DNA from: Congeria kusceri
Taxonomy: Eukaryota > Mollusca > Bivalvia > Myida > Dreissenidae
Assembly: GCA_027627225.1 (NCBI GenBank)
Contig: CM051028.1
Span: 27,084,912 to 27,148,911, forward strand
Length of the DNA: 64,000 nt
Direction of reading: 5' to 3'
Of the stretch, positions 22,879 through 35,456 are shown piece after piece. The notes below the pieces were generated by a model, which saw nothing but the letters and a program-made list of their open reading frames with translations, did no database searches and was not told the DNA's origin. A program made the translations under genes and the position numbers. Position 1 is the first letter of the stretch. Each line of letters starts with the position of its first letter.

Positions 22879-24204
22879 TGTAAGTCCACTAGCACACACG
22901 ATAAGTAACTCAATCTGTGCATTGTTTAATTCAATTTGAAAATATAATCCGCCGTTGTTTTCAATAATAAAAAACGTTTTTATGTTTATTTGCTCACTTG
23001 TACATAGTGTACGAAAGTGAAAGTATAAACTGCACGACAACGCAAGTAAAACGTATTTTATTGCACGAACAGGTATTAACACAATGCTTTGAGTGTTTGA
23101 AGTTAATCATGATCATATTGTTATCATGGTTAAACATGGTTTTAATAAGAATATACGGAAATTGTCCTTGTTTGGAAATAATTTCATTCATCCGCGGACT
23201 ATATCTCAGTGTTTGTACCATTTAGCTAAATAATGGATAGTTATCAGTTCCCAGTTTAGAGGTCAGACGAAAGCAGTGACGTCACATTCTATGTATAGAA
23301 TGGTGCTTACCCATCATGCACAGCGCGAAATCACACAGGTTAGTTGCGAGAAGCGACACCTGGTTGACAGAATGGTGTGCAAGTGATTTTCAAAAAGAGT
23401 GCCTCTAAAAGCTGCGTTTTATGCATTCTATACACAGAGGATAACGTCACACGCCAAACCTCTGTACTTAATCGCATTATTTCGCCCCAAACGGCGAAAT
23501 GTGCTTACGCATGAAGTAATCCCGCGTACGAAAGTTGTTTCATGAAATGACTTTATTGATACCATTAATCAGACTAATATTCAGTTAATACTGACAGTAG
23601 AATATAATTCTGTAAAATAAAATACCAGTAGTTCGTGTTTAAAGCTGTTTAGCGTGTTTATTATTAAAAGCTACTTTCACCTTCGTTTTGTGTAAAAATT
23701 CAAGGTTAGATGCCATTAAATCCAATTCCCATGGGGTCCCATTATATCTTCCGAAAATTGCAATAAAAAGATATTGCATGTTTCTTCTAAGAAAATGCGT
23801 CTCACCTGAATGCAGACACCGGTAGAAACTAGGGTTTTGGCAGTGATATTTTGACAAAAGCCCAATGCCGCAGTAAACACACCTCAAAAGCTCATCTTTC
23901 ACGTTAGCCTTAAAACAAATGCACACAAACGTTCCAAACACACAGAGGATATTAGAAATAACCACAAAAGGCATGTCTGATATTGCTAAATTCTTTTCAT
24001 AGCAGAAGAAAAAAGGAACTCTAGTAAAATGCAATATTTCGAATGTAAAACGGAGGGAAACGCATTGATTTACTGGTATCTAACCTCAATGCGATGTTAA
24101 ATAAACCATTGTGAGCTATGCTAGAAAGCATCGCATACCCATAGTGCTTAGAGCGTGAGTACACAGGTCTTTCAGACCGGTGTAGACACATCGGCGTTTT
24201 ATGG
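22879..24204. other. Upstream region of the 22.8-kb exon; no gene recognised
   Basis: A frame at 23639-24034 (minus) is open for 131 codons but matches nothing I know and has no convincing splice context. The palindrome 'gtgacgtcac' at 23276-23285 looks like a CRE half-site pair. Confidence 0.4.
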
Positions 24205-25390
24205 CGCATACTAAAACGCGGACCGATCTGCGGACGATCTAGTTTATGTAGTAACTGCGGACCACATAGACAAAGAAGGATTATCGGAAACTGCGGACGA
24301 TATACACAAAGAAGGAAATCGGCTGTACTGAATGTGTAAATGGCCTGTGTATACAATCAGACTTTGATTTTATGTTTCTCGATATTAGCAGACCCGTTAA
24401 ACGTATAGGAAAATAAAAAAATAAGTGATAGTTTATTTCTTTATTCATATGGTCCGCATTTTTCTACTTTGTTCATACATTCCTCAGTTTCCTTCTTTTT
24501 CAAATGGTTCTCAGTTTCTCGATATTAGCGCACCATAGCAAAATTAAGAAATCAGTGATAGTTTTCTTCTTTATTCATATGGTCCGCATGTTCGTTCTTT
24601 TTTTAAATGGTCCGCAGTTTCTCGATATAAGCGCACCCGCTAAACGTACAGCAAACTAAAGAAATCAATGATAGTTTTCTCTTTACTCATATGGTCCGCA
24701 GTTTCTCGATATAAGCGCACCCGTTAAACGTATAGAAAATAAAGAAATCAGTGATAGTTTTCTTCTTTATTAATATGGTCCGCAGTTTCTTTCTTTGTTA
24801 AATATAAATAAATCAGTGATAGTTTTCTTCTTTATTCATATGGTCCGCAGTTTCTTTCTTTGTTCATATGGTTCGCAGTTTCTTTCTTTGTTCATATAGT
24901 CCGCAGTTTCTTTCTTTATTAATATGGTCAGCAGTTTCCTTTTTTATTTATATAGTCCGCAGTTTCTTTCTTTGTTTATATGATCCGCAGTTTCTCGATA
25001 TAAGCGGACCCGTTAAACGTAGAGCAAAATAAAGAAAATGAATGATAGGCTTCTTCTTTATTCATATGGTTGTCCGCATTCTTCTTTATTCATATGTTCC
25101 GCATGTTTCCTTCTTTGTTCGTATGGTCCGCAGTTTCCTTCTTTGTTCATACGTACCGCAGTTTCTCGATATTAGCCAACCCGTTAAACGTTTAGCAAAA
25201 TAATAGTTTTCTTCTTTCTTCATATGGTCCGCATTTTCATTCTTTGTTCATGTGGTCCGCAGTTTATCGATATTAGCGGATCCGTTAAACTTATAGCAAA
25301 ATAAAGAAATCAATGATAGTTTTCTCTTTATTCATATGGTCCGCAGTTTGCCGATATTAGCGGACCCGTTAACGTATTCATGTGCCCTGT
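24205..25390. repeat. 'ggtccgcagtttctcgatattagcg' repeat cluster
   Basis: About ten diverged copies of a ~100-120-bp unit built from 'ttctttattcatatggtccg', 'cagtttctcgatattagcg' and 'acccgttaaacgtat'. At 24205-24360 related words appear in inverse orientation ('ctaaaacgcggaccgatctg'). The reverse complement of that edge reappears at 57067-57092, so this is an expanded member of a dispersed family. Confidence 0.8.
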
Positions 25391-25556
25391 ATTTGTTGTG
25401 TGTGTTTCGAAGTGTATGAGGTCCTTCCGCGCCTGAGGCTGCATTATGTGAGGACCCGGAGTGTGTCCTAGCACTCCTACCTAATTAACTTACCAGAGAC
25501 TCACGAAAGTTGGGACGAATTTTGAATCATAGCTGCAATTTCCAGCTATTTATTTT

Positions 25557-25745
25557 TTACTGAAAGATATTTAATTTTGGTGTGGTCTTGTGCTGTGGGG
25601 GGGAAACCTGAGTACCCGGAGGAAACCCCACCTGTCCGGTATGTGACCACCAACCAAACTCACATGCGCCGAGTGGGAAGCGAACCCGGGACGCGTAGGT
25701 GAGAAGCGAGTGTACCAATCCATGCGCTAGCCGGACAGCCATAGT
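25557..25745 (-). repeat. tRNA-derived SINE, family B
   Basis: The minus strand starts 'atggctgtccggctagcgca' with a tRNA-like A box, then the B box 'gggttcgcttcccac', then a body with 'ggggtttcctccgggtact', a segment found in SINEs of several marine invertebrates. Confidence 0.8.
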
Positions 25746-25865
25746 GTATTTGTTAAAATAAAATTTAGTTTATCAACAATGATGGGAAATGAACTGATAA
25801 GTTGAATTAATAAATGAACTGATAAGTTGAATTAATATATTTAATTATTATAAGTATATAGATCT

Positions 25866-25882
25866 ACTCTCTCTCTCTCTCC
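25866..25882. repeat. (CT)n microsatellite
   Basis: Eight CT copies followed by 'ccggttttatggccc'. A longer CT tract stands at 56786-56814. Confidence 0.9.
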
Positions 25883-26084
25883 GGTTTTATGGCCCAGAAC
25901 TACGGTTCCGCCTCTCAATAACGCAATGGGGACAAGTATAACCAAATACATATTTACAGCGAAAATCCCATTTTTATGATGAAACAAACGATACAATGTC
26001 ACTCTAACCATTTATACTGCAGAACGAAGACAGATTACATACATAAATCAAGACAACCTTGTGGGGCCAATTCACATATTCCTT

Positions 26085-26330
26085 TCACATGTCCCTCGTA
26101 TGCATGAGGACCATCACACTCGCATACTCTCGATCTCTCAATGTCCTCACAACCTTGTGGGGGCAATTCGCTTTTTTCTTTCACACGTCCCTTAACTGCA
26201 CGAGGACATAATACTCTTTATGTCCTCACAATGTCTGAGCTTTCGTTGATATTTTTTTCTCTTTCACACGGCCCTTGACTGTGTGAGGACATAATACTCT
26301 CTTATCCTCACAATAGTACAACGCAGCTTT
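26085..26330. repeat. Three diverged copies of an ~85-bp unit
   Basis: Each copy holds 'tgtcctcacaa', 'caattc' or equivalent, 'ctttcaca.g.ccct' and 'gaggacataatactct'. Noncoding. Confidence 0.75.
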
Positions 26331-28684
26331 ACGCACCATACACCTACATGCAAATAGATCCAGGACAAAGTGGTATCAGCATGAACGAATTGGTTATTAC
26401 TTCAAAGAATGTTCAGTTTCTTTGGAGTTTAACGCCTGTTCAATAGTATTTCAGTCAAATACAGGTCGCATATTCCATATATTTGCATTTTGTCTAACAG
26501 GCCAATGACCAACCAGTCAGGACACCAGCGTTTTTGAGTTATTTATGTTGCTTGTTTGTGTGCCTGGTCATAAGTAGCAACTATTCACAGCTAAAGCCAT
26601 GGTCATGGACCAAAATAACTTGCATACAAGCTTTATGATCTTGTTTTATTGTGCAATTATATTAACCTGTCAAAATTTTCATAACTTAACGACTCTAGGT
26701 AAAGTATATACGCAACAAAACGAAATAAGCCAAAATTTCAAAATTTAAGGGTCATAATTCTTTAGTTACTAGCGAAACGTGATGCCATGATCGTTAAATA
26801 GATGGAATTACGAACTCGACCGATTATGAGACTCTCATAAATTAAAATAGTGCGTGCGGCAATTGTAACATATGCACATTTTGGCAGGTTAATAAAACAC
26901 ATAATACCATTACATGTCTTTCGGACTATCTTATCCATAACACAATCATATTGGTTTTAATTGAATTACAAGATACACAATCAAATATATATTTATTGTT
27001 TATTTGTGCAAATAAGTACAATGTCGACATTTGACATCAATTTCAATAAACCAAAGAAATCATACAAATCACACTACAATAAAGCCATATATAATGTACA
27101 TGTCTCTGTTTAACCACAATGTTAACTTTTTTCTATGCCCTTTTCTTGGCCCATTTTTGTCCAACTGTCATTCTCACATTTCCTACAACTAGGGTAATGC
27201 ACTTTCTTTCTTAAAACCCCTCTGTCTGTTCCGCAAGCCAAACAAACGTAATTCTAACCCTAGCCTTGCATTTTATAGTTGAAAAACAACTTTCATTTTC
27301 GATTTTTTCAGAACTCAACAAGAGGGCCATAATGCAGGCCGTCAACTGACTTTTGGTGAAAATATAGGAATTTTTTGTCCAAAATATGAGGTTTGAATAT
27401 TATTATTACCAACATATAGGAATTTGACGATAAAAATCTGCTTGGTCAAGCGTTTTGTCAGTAACCATTTCCTTACTTGAGCGCATTATAAAAACTCTTA
27501 CTTCTAACAACAGGAAAACACAATTCAATGCAGGCTTTACACTTTACCAAGAAACATATCATTGTTAAAAAAATAAAATTCACTCAGTACGGCATATGAC
27601 AAAGTTGACCACCACAAACTTGTTTTTAAGTTGAAAATCAGGATGTTTGAGGTTCGTATCACCTCAGATGTAGAAGGCTTTTCAAACCGAGTATAACAGG
27701 AATGAGTCCTATGGTCAAGTTTCTTTCTCCATGTAGCTTAATATTCATGACCTAATGGTAACTGTGGATCTGTATGCATCTTTTTTCAGCTTACACCCTA
27801 GTGTCCTCAACATTCAAATAACACACAACATCACAATACCTACAAATAACTTGCAAAATAAAGAATCATGGAAAAATAAGAATTTTCAATACCAAGACAA
27901 ATGTGAGGTACTCAGAATACACAGGAAAAAGAAACTGGTCATAGTCAATATAACTTACATAGCACCACACTCAAAACCACAGAAAATACAAAATATCTTG
28001 ATCATTTATAACTACTATATTAAACCTCATATGGTCATCCTGCATAATAAACAATGTAAAAAACAAGGCAAAAACAGTCTGAGATGCATACTATTCTGCT
28101 ATGTGGCACCCTTGGCAAAACTGCATATTCATTCTTTAAAGATGCAAAAAAATTCTTGTTTTACTAAACTGCCCTAGTTCATAATGTAATGTAATAGAGA
28201 TGTGTCTGCCTTTTTAAACAGTATAACTTTGACAGTATAAATTTACATTTGAATCCGTAAACAGTCAATATCGATCACCTGAGTTATGGACTAATCAAAA
28301 CAAACATTTTGTTCATTTTGTGTGTGTGAAAGCAGCATGGCCCATATTCGAACTCGTCCGAGATTTCATCAATACAAAGCTACCAACCAAGTTTCATGAA
28401 GAAATGACCAAACATGTAGTGTTTTCTAATGCAGCCTCTAATGTTCACAAGCTTTTTAAAAAAATACCAATGGTAACCTTTTCTTTTTGACCTCACATTA
28501 CCCATATTTGAACTCCTCCAAGATTTCACCAATAGATAGTTCTCATGTGATGTCATAACAGTGGAAATTGGTATGTGGTAGACTTATTATTTGTGTACCA
28601 CTGGAAAGCTGAGACCTTTGTCTATATGTTTTATTCCATTCAAAATTAATATGAAAAAGATATAATCAAAATGGTTACATTATA
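26331..28684. other. No gene recognised
   Basis: AT-rich. A 140-codon frame at 27755-28177 (plus) is Lys/Ile/Asn-rich, has no motif and looks like chance. Short stretches resemble dispersed repeat modules ('agatttcatcaatac'). Confidence 0.5.
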
Positions 28685-28890
28685 AAAACCAGGTTTTTTT
28701 CTCAGGTTTAGGGGCCTGGCCTTATAATTTAGAGGAAATTTTCATGACAAAACGTCCAAAAGGGGAAAGAAATTGTAAGATTAACTTTGAATTTCTGGAA
28801 AAGTGCAATTTTTCTATGGGAAAGGGGCCTTTTTGCTAGCGGAAGCGGCCTTATAAGGCCCCTTTTATATAAGGAAAAAAAAAACTGAAA
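28685..28890 (+). repeat. Dispersed repeat, copy 1 of pair with 54150-54365
   Basis: Both copies run through 'ggtttaggg', 'ggcctggcctt', 'gggaaagaaattgtaag', 'aactttgaattt', 'aaaggggcctttttgctag', 'ggaagcggcctt' and 'ataaggaaaaaa' in the same order and orientation. Confidence 0.88.
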
Positions 28891-29349
28891 ACTGATATAT
28901 CGGGATTACAGTGAAAAAATCGACAGATTCAAATTTCTCATTTTTTATAATGCGTAAGGAAACAAGAACCATGTGCAAAATATGAATTTCAAGAGCTTTC
29001 CAACGATGTTTAAATCATAAAAATCGGACCAAGAATAAGAAAACAAAACGAAATTTCGCCCCTTTACAGTCTATAGCAAAGGGTCTTGTTTTTACACTCC
29101 AACATGGCCGCCAATGAAAGGGATTTCCAGTGATTTTCACTTGTGTGGGAACTATCTACATTTGTATAACTGAAATAATGACCATGTTTTATGAAGATTG
29201 GACCAAAAATGCAGCCTCTAGTGTGTTCACAAACATTTTCTTTTAATAGCAATGGTGACTTAGTTTTTGACCCCACATGATCCATATTGAAAATTGTCCA
29301 AGATTTCACCAATACAATGCAACTGACCAAGTTTTATGAAGATTAAACT

Positions 29350-29460
29350 AAAAATGTAGTCTCTAGAGTGTTCACAAGGCAAAAGTTGACGACGCACAAC
29401 GACGGACGAAGACTGGTCACAATAGCTCACCTTGAGCACTTAGTGCTGAGGTGAGCTAAA
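29350..29460 (+). repeat. Tail of a dispersed repeat ending 'ggtgagctaaaaa'
   Basis: 'gacgacgcacaacgacgg..', then 'gctcaccttgagcacttagtg' folding against 'gctgaggtgagc'. The related segment at 35940-36035 ends 'gctcaggtgagctaac'. Common in bivalve genomes. The body to the left (28310-29350) repeats 'agatttcaccaatac' modules. Confidence 0.7.
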
Positions 29461-29561
29461 AATCAATAACTGCCCAAATAATAGAATAAAGCGGTGCCTC
29501 AGAAACTAAACATTAGTTTTTTTAGCCTTAGTGTGAGTGTATCATAATGGCCACACAAATT

Positions 29562-29797
29562 TTATGGCAACAATTCAGCAACAACCTTTTCTTTCTTCTT
29601 CATTTCTGTTTGGGCAATTGCCCACACCTGGTGTTTTAATTTCAACCAAGGTAATGATTTTAAGTTTGTATCCCCATTTGTTAGCTGGAACCTGACAACC
29701 TCTGCCTTACAAGGAGGCTTTTTCTTTCGCACGGCTTCTTGCACTAGAGGCTGCATCTGCACCTTCTCCAGGCTGGACCAGATTCTCTTTTTTGACA
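29562..29797 (-). CDS. Exon 20: terminal exon, helical/Myb-like domain
   Basis: 236 nt from acceptor 'aaaattttcag' to TAA at 29562-29564, phase 1. Encodes 'IWSSLEKVQMQPLVQEAVRK' and 'LKSLPWLKLKHQVWAIAQTE'. W..E..PLV and LPW..LKHQV resemble the C-terminal end of recombinase-like proteins in fish and molluscs, as I remember the family. Confidence 0.65.
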
Positions 29798-30521
29798 CTG
29801 AAAATTTTGCCAAAATGTAAATGATTAACAATCTAGAGGTTACTCTTTTAAACTTAAGACAATCTCAAATCCAGATTACACATCTGACATGCTATTGAAT
29901 CATACTATTCCCACCAACATGCTAGGTTCTTTAGCAGAGCCCAGAATTATAACAAGAGCCCCGGAAAACGGACGTCAAGCTCGACAATCCTCTGTTTTTT
30001 ACTGCATAAAGGCAGTGTTTATTCAAATACGGCTCTGACAGTGCACAGAAGACGACACATAGGTCATATTCAGGCAACCTTCCCGTCAGCTAATCGAATG
30101 CTAGCTTTCACGTTTTTGAGTTTTAATATATCAAAAAAGAAATTCTATGTTTTAACTGACCTACAAGTATGTGCAATTACAAAGAATCCTGTATTTTTAT
30201 AACTCACTGAAACTCCATAGCAATGACTTTGTGACTTATTAATATAAAACGAATAAAAATATCATATTTTTTTTACACGAAGTCTCAGTCTTCCATAGGT
30301 TGCATGATGCAGTTTAAATTTAGTGTCTGACAAATTAAGCAATCAAATGGCTAAAATTTAAATTTAGGTAATAATGGCGAGTTTAGAAATTCCCTTTATT
30401 GAAGAATAAAAAACTGAATGGGTTGTCCTCAGATCTTCCAGTTTAAGAAGATTGTGCGATTTAGTCAGAGCGGTGAACACCCTTAAATGCAGAAAAAGCA
30501 CAATGAATTCTTCAACAATAC

Positions 30522-30593
30522 CTTGAACCATTCTTTTCTTTGATGGTGGAGCCTTGCAGGGTACATCGTCCTCGTCAGTGTCCGACTGAAGAT
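30522..30593 (-). CDS. Exon 19: cassette copy C
   Basis: 72 nt, phase 1 to 1. Encodes 'LQSDTDEDDVPCKAPPSKKR'. The three cassettes sit in ~360-bp units that also repeat the surrounding intron ('tgccgcacaatgtctatgtc', 'gaaaatggaaatactgt'). Confidence 0.65.
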
Positions 30594-30883
30594 CTGAAAA
30601 GGAGAGCAGAATAGAACATAACAGATTCAATTTATGTTTCAAACAATGGTTTCATAAAAGAAAATGGAAATACTGTAGCATTTGTGCCAGCAAGAGAAAA
30701 TGCTTTTTTTTTTGTATTACAATTTTATCAAGAATTCTGAAGAAGGAAGACCATTTTCAAATGCCAACACATTTTTGTCTGCCGCACAATGTCTATGTCA
30801 AATGAAGGTCAAGGTCAAAGTACATGTCAGAGTGGAGAACCCTCTTAAATGCAGAAAAAGCACAATGAATTCTTTAACAATAC

Positions 30884-30955
30884 CATGAACCATTCTTTTC
30901 TTTGATGGTGGAGCCTTGCAGGGTACATTGTCGTCGTCAGCATCCGACTGAAGAT
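30884..30955 (-). CDS. Exon 18: cassette copy B
   Basis: 72 nt, phase 1 to 1, same splice sites as copy A. Encodes 'LQSDADDDNVPCKAPPSKKR'. 'APPSKKR' could act as a nuclear-localisation patch. Confidence 0.65.
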
Positions 30956-31247
30956 CTGAAAAGGAGACCAGAATATAACATAAATGATTCAATTGAAGTT
31001 TCAAACCGGTAAGTTTTTATAAAAGAAAATGGAAATACTGTAGCACTTGTGCCAGCAAGAGAAAATGTTCTTTTATTCGTAATACAATTTTATCAAGAAT
31101 TCTGAAGAAGGAAGACCATTTTCAAACGCCAACGCATTTCTATCTGCCGCACAATGTCTATGTCATGTGAAGGTCAAGGTCAAAGTACATGTCAGAGTGG
31201 AGAACCCCTTAAATGCAGAAAAAGCACAATGAATTCTTTCACAATAC

Positions 31248-31313
31248 CTTGAACCATTGTTTTCTTTGATGGTGGAGCCTTGCTGGGTACATCGTCCTCG
31301 TCCGGCTGAAGAT
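31248..31313 (-). CDS. Exon 17: acidic/basic cassette, repeat copy A
   Basis: 66 nt, phase 1 to 1, acceptor 'ctccttttcag', donor gtattg. Encodes 'LQPDEDDVPSKAPPSKKTMV'. Six bases shorter than copies B and C. Confidence 0.65.
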
Positions 31314-31949
31314 CTGAAAAGGAGACCAGAATATATATAATATAAAGGATTCAATTGAAGTTTCAAACCGTGTTTTTATAAAAGAAAATGGAAATACTGT
31401 GGCATTTGTGTCAGCAAGGGAAAATGCTTTTTTTTCTAAATACAATTTTATCCAGAATTCTAAAGAAGGAATAGAACATATTCAGACGCCAACGCTTGTC
31501 TGTCTGCCGCACAATGTCTGTCATGTGAAGGTCAAGGTCAAAGTACACATACCAACTGACAAGCTCTGTGGCAAGAAAGTTTTTGAATATGAAGACTCCA
31601 TCCAAGAATAAATAAGTTTCAAGAATTTGGATACCGGTATATCACTGTCAGAATTTCTACATATAGGATACATGTCTTAATTCCATGTAACAGAACTGAC
31701 ACCCTGTGCCTTTTCATAAAGTTTTCAAATTATCATTCCTGGTTTACAGAGTAGGTGTGACATCTGTGAATATACTGTAAATATATATGTTTTTTCAAAG
31801 CAATAACTTTTATCTAGAAGTACACAAGGTGAATGTTCAAAAAAATGTTGATACTGCACTCTGGTGATGTCAATAAAATTCTTTTAGAAGTATCCAATGC
31901 CTTTTATTATACCTCGATGTTAATAAGATTTAGTATAATAAGTAATTAC

Positions 31950-32009
31950 CAAAGTCCTCATCAGCACCATCCTCATCATTTTCTCCATCTTCTTCACTTT
32001 CTTCGAAAT
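31950..32009 (-). CDS. Exon 16: acidic exon
   Basis: 60 nt, phase 1 to 1, acceptor 'cattctgcag', donor gtaatt. Encodes 'FEESEEDGENDEDGADEDF'. Being symmetrical it can be skipped without changing frame. Confidence 0.65.
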
Positions 32010-33092
32010 CTGCAGAATGAACAATATATTGTTTTTATTCAACCACACCATCTCCAACAAGCTGGTGGTTGGTATAAGGACCACAACTCCAGCATTCTTT
32101 ATTCAAATCAATACAACAACTAGTTTGTTTTTGAAAAAAAAATGGCATGTCTTTTCCCACCACTGCCCAACGATCCCACCCCTTTGTAATGGGACTGGAA
32201 ATATGAAAAAAAATTACCTGGTGTAAGTCAACAAAGCAAAAAAATATTGACAAAATTGCATACTAAGCTTAATACTAAGTATTTTATGATAAATTTACAA
32301 AACAGTTCGAATTTTATATGCCTCTCGTAGATTTCATAACAGCTTTTGATCAAGGTGGTTCTTTTAAGAAATATGAAACATGGAGATATTTATTTACTAT
32401 TTATGCCCCATAGTCCCAGTGTGTATATAGTAATAATTTTGTTTCCAAATCATTTTCTTCTGATTTCTGATGTCTCAGATTTTCTGTATAGATTAAAAGA
32501 AATCAACAAAATCCTTTTTTTTAGATGAGTGAGTTTCTGATTAGGTTTCTATACATATTTATAGCAAACATTGTCCATTAAAATCTGGAGTCCCACATTA
32601 ATTCATCACTGTCATAAGAAACAAGGAGATAGACATTTCATTATTAAGTTTACGAGCAGTCAGTTTTTCAGCCAAATCATTTTAACAACTGTACCATATT
32701 TCTGTACTGAGCAATACATGAGAAATACATATTCACTTCTGACTCAGAATTTCTTTATGTTTTAAATTTGTTTTCATTACATTGCAAAATAGGCAATTCA
32801 CAACTAGACAAAAACACCTTAAACTAAACTAGCCCGTGAAAAGACCACTGATGCCAAAGACTAAATAATTAAGCACTGCTCTTAATGGACCACGGTCGGC
32901 GATCTCATTGGCTGAAAATGTAGGTTATATTCTTAAGTATCAATTCTCAATTTAGTATCTTCTGCCGGTACTGAGAAAATGTGTGGACACTGAGAATTTC
33001 TTTTTTTTTTTACGACATAACACACACATAATGGACAAGTAACACCTAATGCCTCACACCCACTATTCTTGTAGCTAGAAATCAGAAATTAC
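32010..33092. other. Intron 15, nothing further recognised
   Basis: AT-rich. Short frames without motifs. Confidence 0.5.
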
Positions 33093-33288
33093 CTTCAAGA
33101 TTGATGTCATCCAAGCTACGTCCTGCAAATTGAGCTGCCTTGCCTTCCTCTATGGACATGAGAAGTCGTGACACCTTTGCCAACTCTATCACATCGTCCT
33201 GAAGACGGTAAAAGCGTCTGTGCACACTCAGTTCGTGGCCCATGTGACGCGCCAACTCCCCCAATTCTGACTCGGACAGATTGAAAAC
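33093..33288 (-). CDS. Exon 15: recombinase-like core, GH and nucleophile-position Tyr
   Basis: 196 nt, phase 0 to 1, acceptor 'tttgttccag', donor gtaatt. Encodes 'ELGELARHMGHELSVHRRFY' then 'RLQDDVIELAKVSRLLM' and 'EEGKAAQFAGRSLDDINLE'. L-x-H-x-G-H followed 9 residues later by Tyr matches the LGH..Y end of tyrosine recombinases. Confidence 0.82.
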
Positions 33289-33536
33289 CTGGAACAAATG
33301 CAGCATTTACCAATAATGATATTGATAACATAACTAAGCTAGACTGCATGTATATAGGTAAGTTGCAGTCAATTTTATTCACATCATAATTCCTGAAAAG
33401 AAATAACTGCACATAAATCTCAAGTGCCATGTGATTAGGAAGTGGGTTTGTTTGTATGGTTTCAATGTGCACTGACAGAATGTACCAAAACATCATCATC
33501 TGCAACATATCACTGATAATTGACACTCTAGCTCAC

Positions 33537-33659
33537 CTGTGACACAGTGGCTAGGTATTTTCTTAGCTTTGTGCTGGTGATTCTTTCTGGGAATTGCAGC
33601 TCACAGGCCTGTACTGTCCTTCTGATGCAGTCACTTCCCCTCTTAAAGTTGCTGTCTCC
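33537..33659 (-). CDS. Exon 14: recombinase-like core, box B Arg
   Basis: 123 nt, phase 0 to 0, acceptor 'cctttcag', donor gtgagc. Encodes 'FPERITSTKLRKYLATVSQ'. This aligns with the H-x-L-R-H-x-x-A-T motif; the catalytic Arg is present, and the first His position holds Thr. Confidence 0.78.
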
Positions 33660-34738
33660 CTGAAAGGAAACAAGTAGTGACATCGAAGCATAAGAGAAAT
33701 CACTTGCTGCTGAACTGGTTTTGGAGTTTTCAAGAGTTACAGACAAGCTTTTGAGATCATTGGATTTATAACTAGTGTTGGTAATTGGACCCTAAATTAC
33801 AGGACTGATTTAAGGATACTGAAATGATAGACCATCTATTATTCATGTTCTGGTGAGTATTTACTCCAATGTTATTCATGATGTGCTTTCACAATAAAAT
33901 TAAATAATTTTACAGCATATATTACAACATCTAGTACATGTAAAAGTAATAATATTTAACTTTTGATTCTTTGAACAATCATTATATTTTTCGGCCCTAG
34001 GCTGACTGATTTCTATTTTGAATTCCGTTCTACTTACAGTGCTATGTCAAGGTCGTTGACATTGTTACAGAGCATTCTAATTGATCAGCAAAATTGTGTA
34101 CGGAGATATTTCCTGAGATTAGAACTTTTCCCTATTTATTGAGAATAATCAATTTCTATGCAGGTATATCCAAATGGCAAGCATGAAGTCATTCGATGGA
34201 TTTACTTTTAAACAATCATTTCCTTGCTAGCCTGGTTTCAAAGACTACAAATTTCGGAACCAAACAGCCATTTGATCTGTTTGTACTTTGGTACTGGCTC
34301 CTTTGGCGGCCTGTATGACTAAATACCAAACACGAGTCATATTGGGAAAAATGAATGAAGATTTCAAATGTGAATATTTTTTAATGGAACACAAAATGAA
34401 ATGAAAACACAGTTGACCGTAATTCTTCACATTCAAGATGCTAATGTAGTAGTGACCAAAATGTTGCAGTTTTCCTTTACACATTATAAAAACAACATTT
34501 AAAGTATTGGTGTCATTTATGTAAACATTTCATGTTATATGGCCAAGAACCTTTTCTAAAAATACTTCTTGATGTTTTCCTTTGTTGTTATATAATTTTG
34601 TAAACACAGAGAACATTAGGACGGAATTACCTAATTCATTTTCCAGACTTTTCACAGACTGTGGGAACCAAGTAACAAAGTTGAGAACAAACTAGAGTTT
34701 ATCAAATTTATAGTGCAAAGACTGTAACTCTGACATAC

Positions 34739-34883
34739 CTGTGCAAATACATGCGGATTGCAACTTTTCACCCCTCCTTCTGCCCTTTTGTCCACCAAAG
34801 CTTGTATGGCTGCCACCATTGTTTTGGTAAGAAGAACAGGCACGCGCTTGTACTGCTTTCCAACAACTTCTACCAAACTCATT
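34739..34883 (-). CDS. Exon 13: recombinase-like core, hairpin Lys
   Basis: 145 nt, phase 2 to 0, acceptor 'tttctag', donor gtatgt. Encodes 'SLVEVVGKQYKRVPVLLTKT' then 'MVAAIQALVDKR'. The pattern 'GK-x-x-K-R-V-P-V' fits the beta-hairpin Lys followed by 'vPl'. Confidence 0.75.
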
Positions 34884-35087
34884 CTAGAAAAGAAAACATT
34901 CAGTTAAATAATGTATCCTTTCGAAAAAAACAACAACAAGTGTATATTCTATTCCAAATCCTCCAACAATAATTTGATGGTTATAACCATTACCTGGAGG
35001 AATCCAAAACATAGTTAAAACCAGAAACTATGGTCAATGGTCTACGACTCTGATATCACTGATAAATAGAAGAAAACAAAGAACAAA

Positions 35088-35125
35088 CATCCCCCCCCCC
35101 CAAAAAAAAAAAAAAAAAAAAAAAA
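35088..35125. repeat. C run followed by A run
   Basis: About 12 C then about 25 A in intron 12. The A run may be the tail of a retroposed repeat; length may be unreliable in assembly. Confidence 0.85.
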
Positions 35126-35456
35126 CAACATAGGTCACTTGAAAGCCAAGGTCAAATTTACACAACTGCTGGAAAAGGTCTTGTGGCAAGGATATTCATG
35201 TACATATATAAAAAGAATCCACAAAGGGATAAAAAGTTATAGCCAACATGCTGCTGCCACAGACACCCTAACTATGTTAATACCCAATTTTTTACATGCA
35301 AGGACATGTCTCGAGAAAATCTTAACAATCAAGGTGCATACTAATGAAGTATATTGTTTCCTGCTTAGAAGTGATAGTCAGCTGTCGATTATCCAGGACT
35401 GCTCTACAGGTATCCGTCTAAACTACCAAAATGCATTTAAAACTAAATCAACTTAC

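Larger units (their letters stand above)
30480..31570. repeat. Three ~360-bp tandem units carrying exons 17-19
   Basis: Exon starts at 30593, 30955 and 31313 are 362 and 358 bp apart. Intron sequence between them repeats as well, including 'gaaggtcaaggtcaaagtac'. Confidence 0.92.

Noticed and set aside
23639..24034. 131-codon minus-strand frame with scattered Cys
   Set aside because: Cys spacing does not make a known finger and no flanking splice sites fit; kept only as unassigned.
27755..28177. 140-codon plus-strand frame
   Set aside because: Low-complexity Lys/Asn/Ile composition matching AT-rich noncoding DNA; no splice or domain signal.
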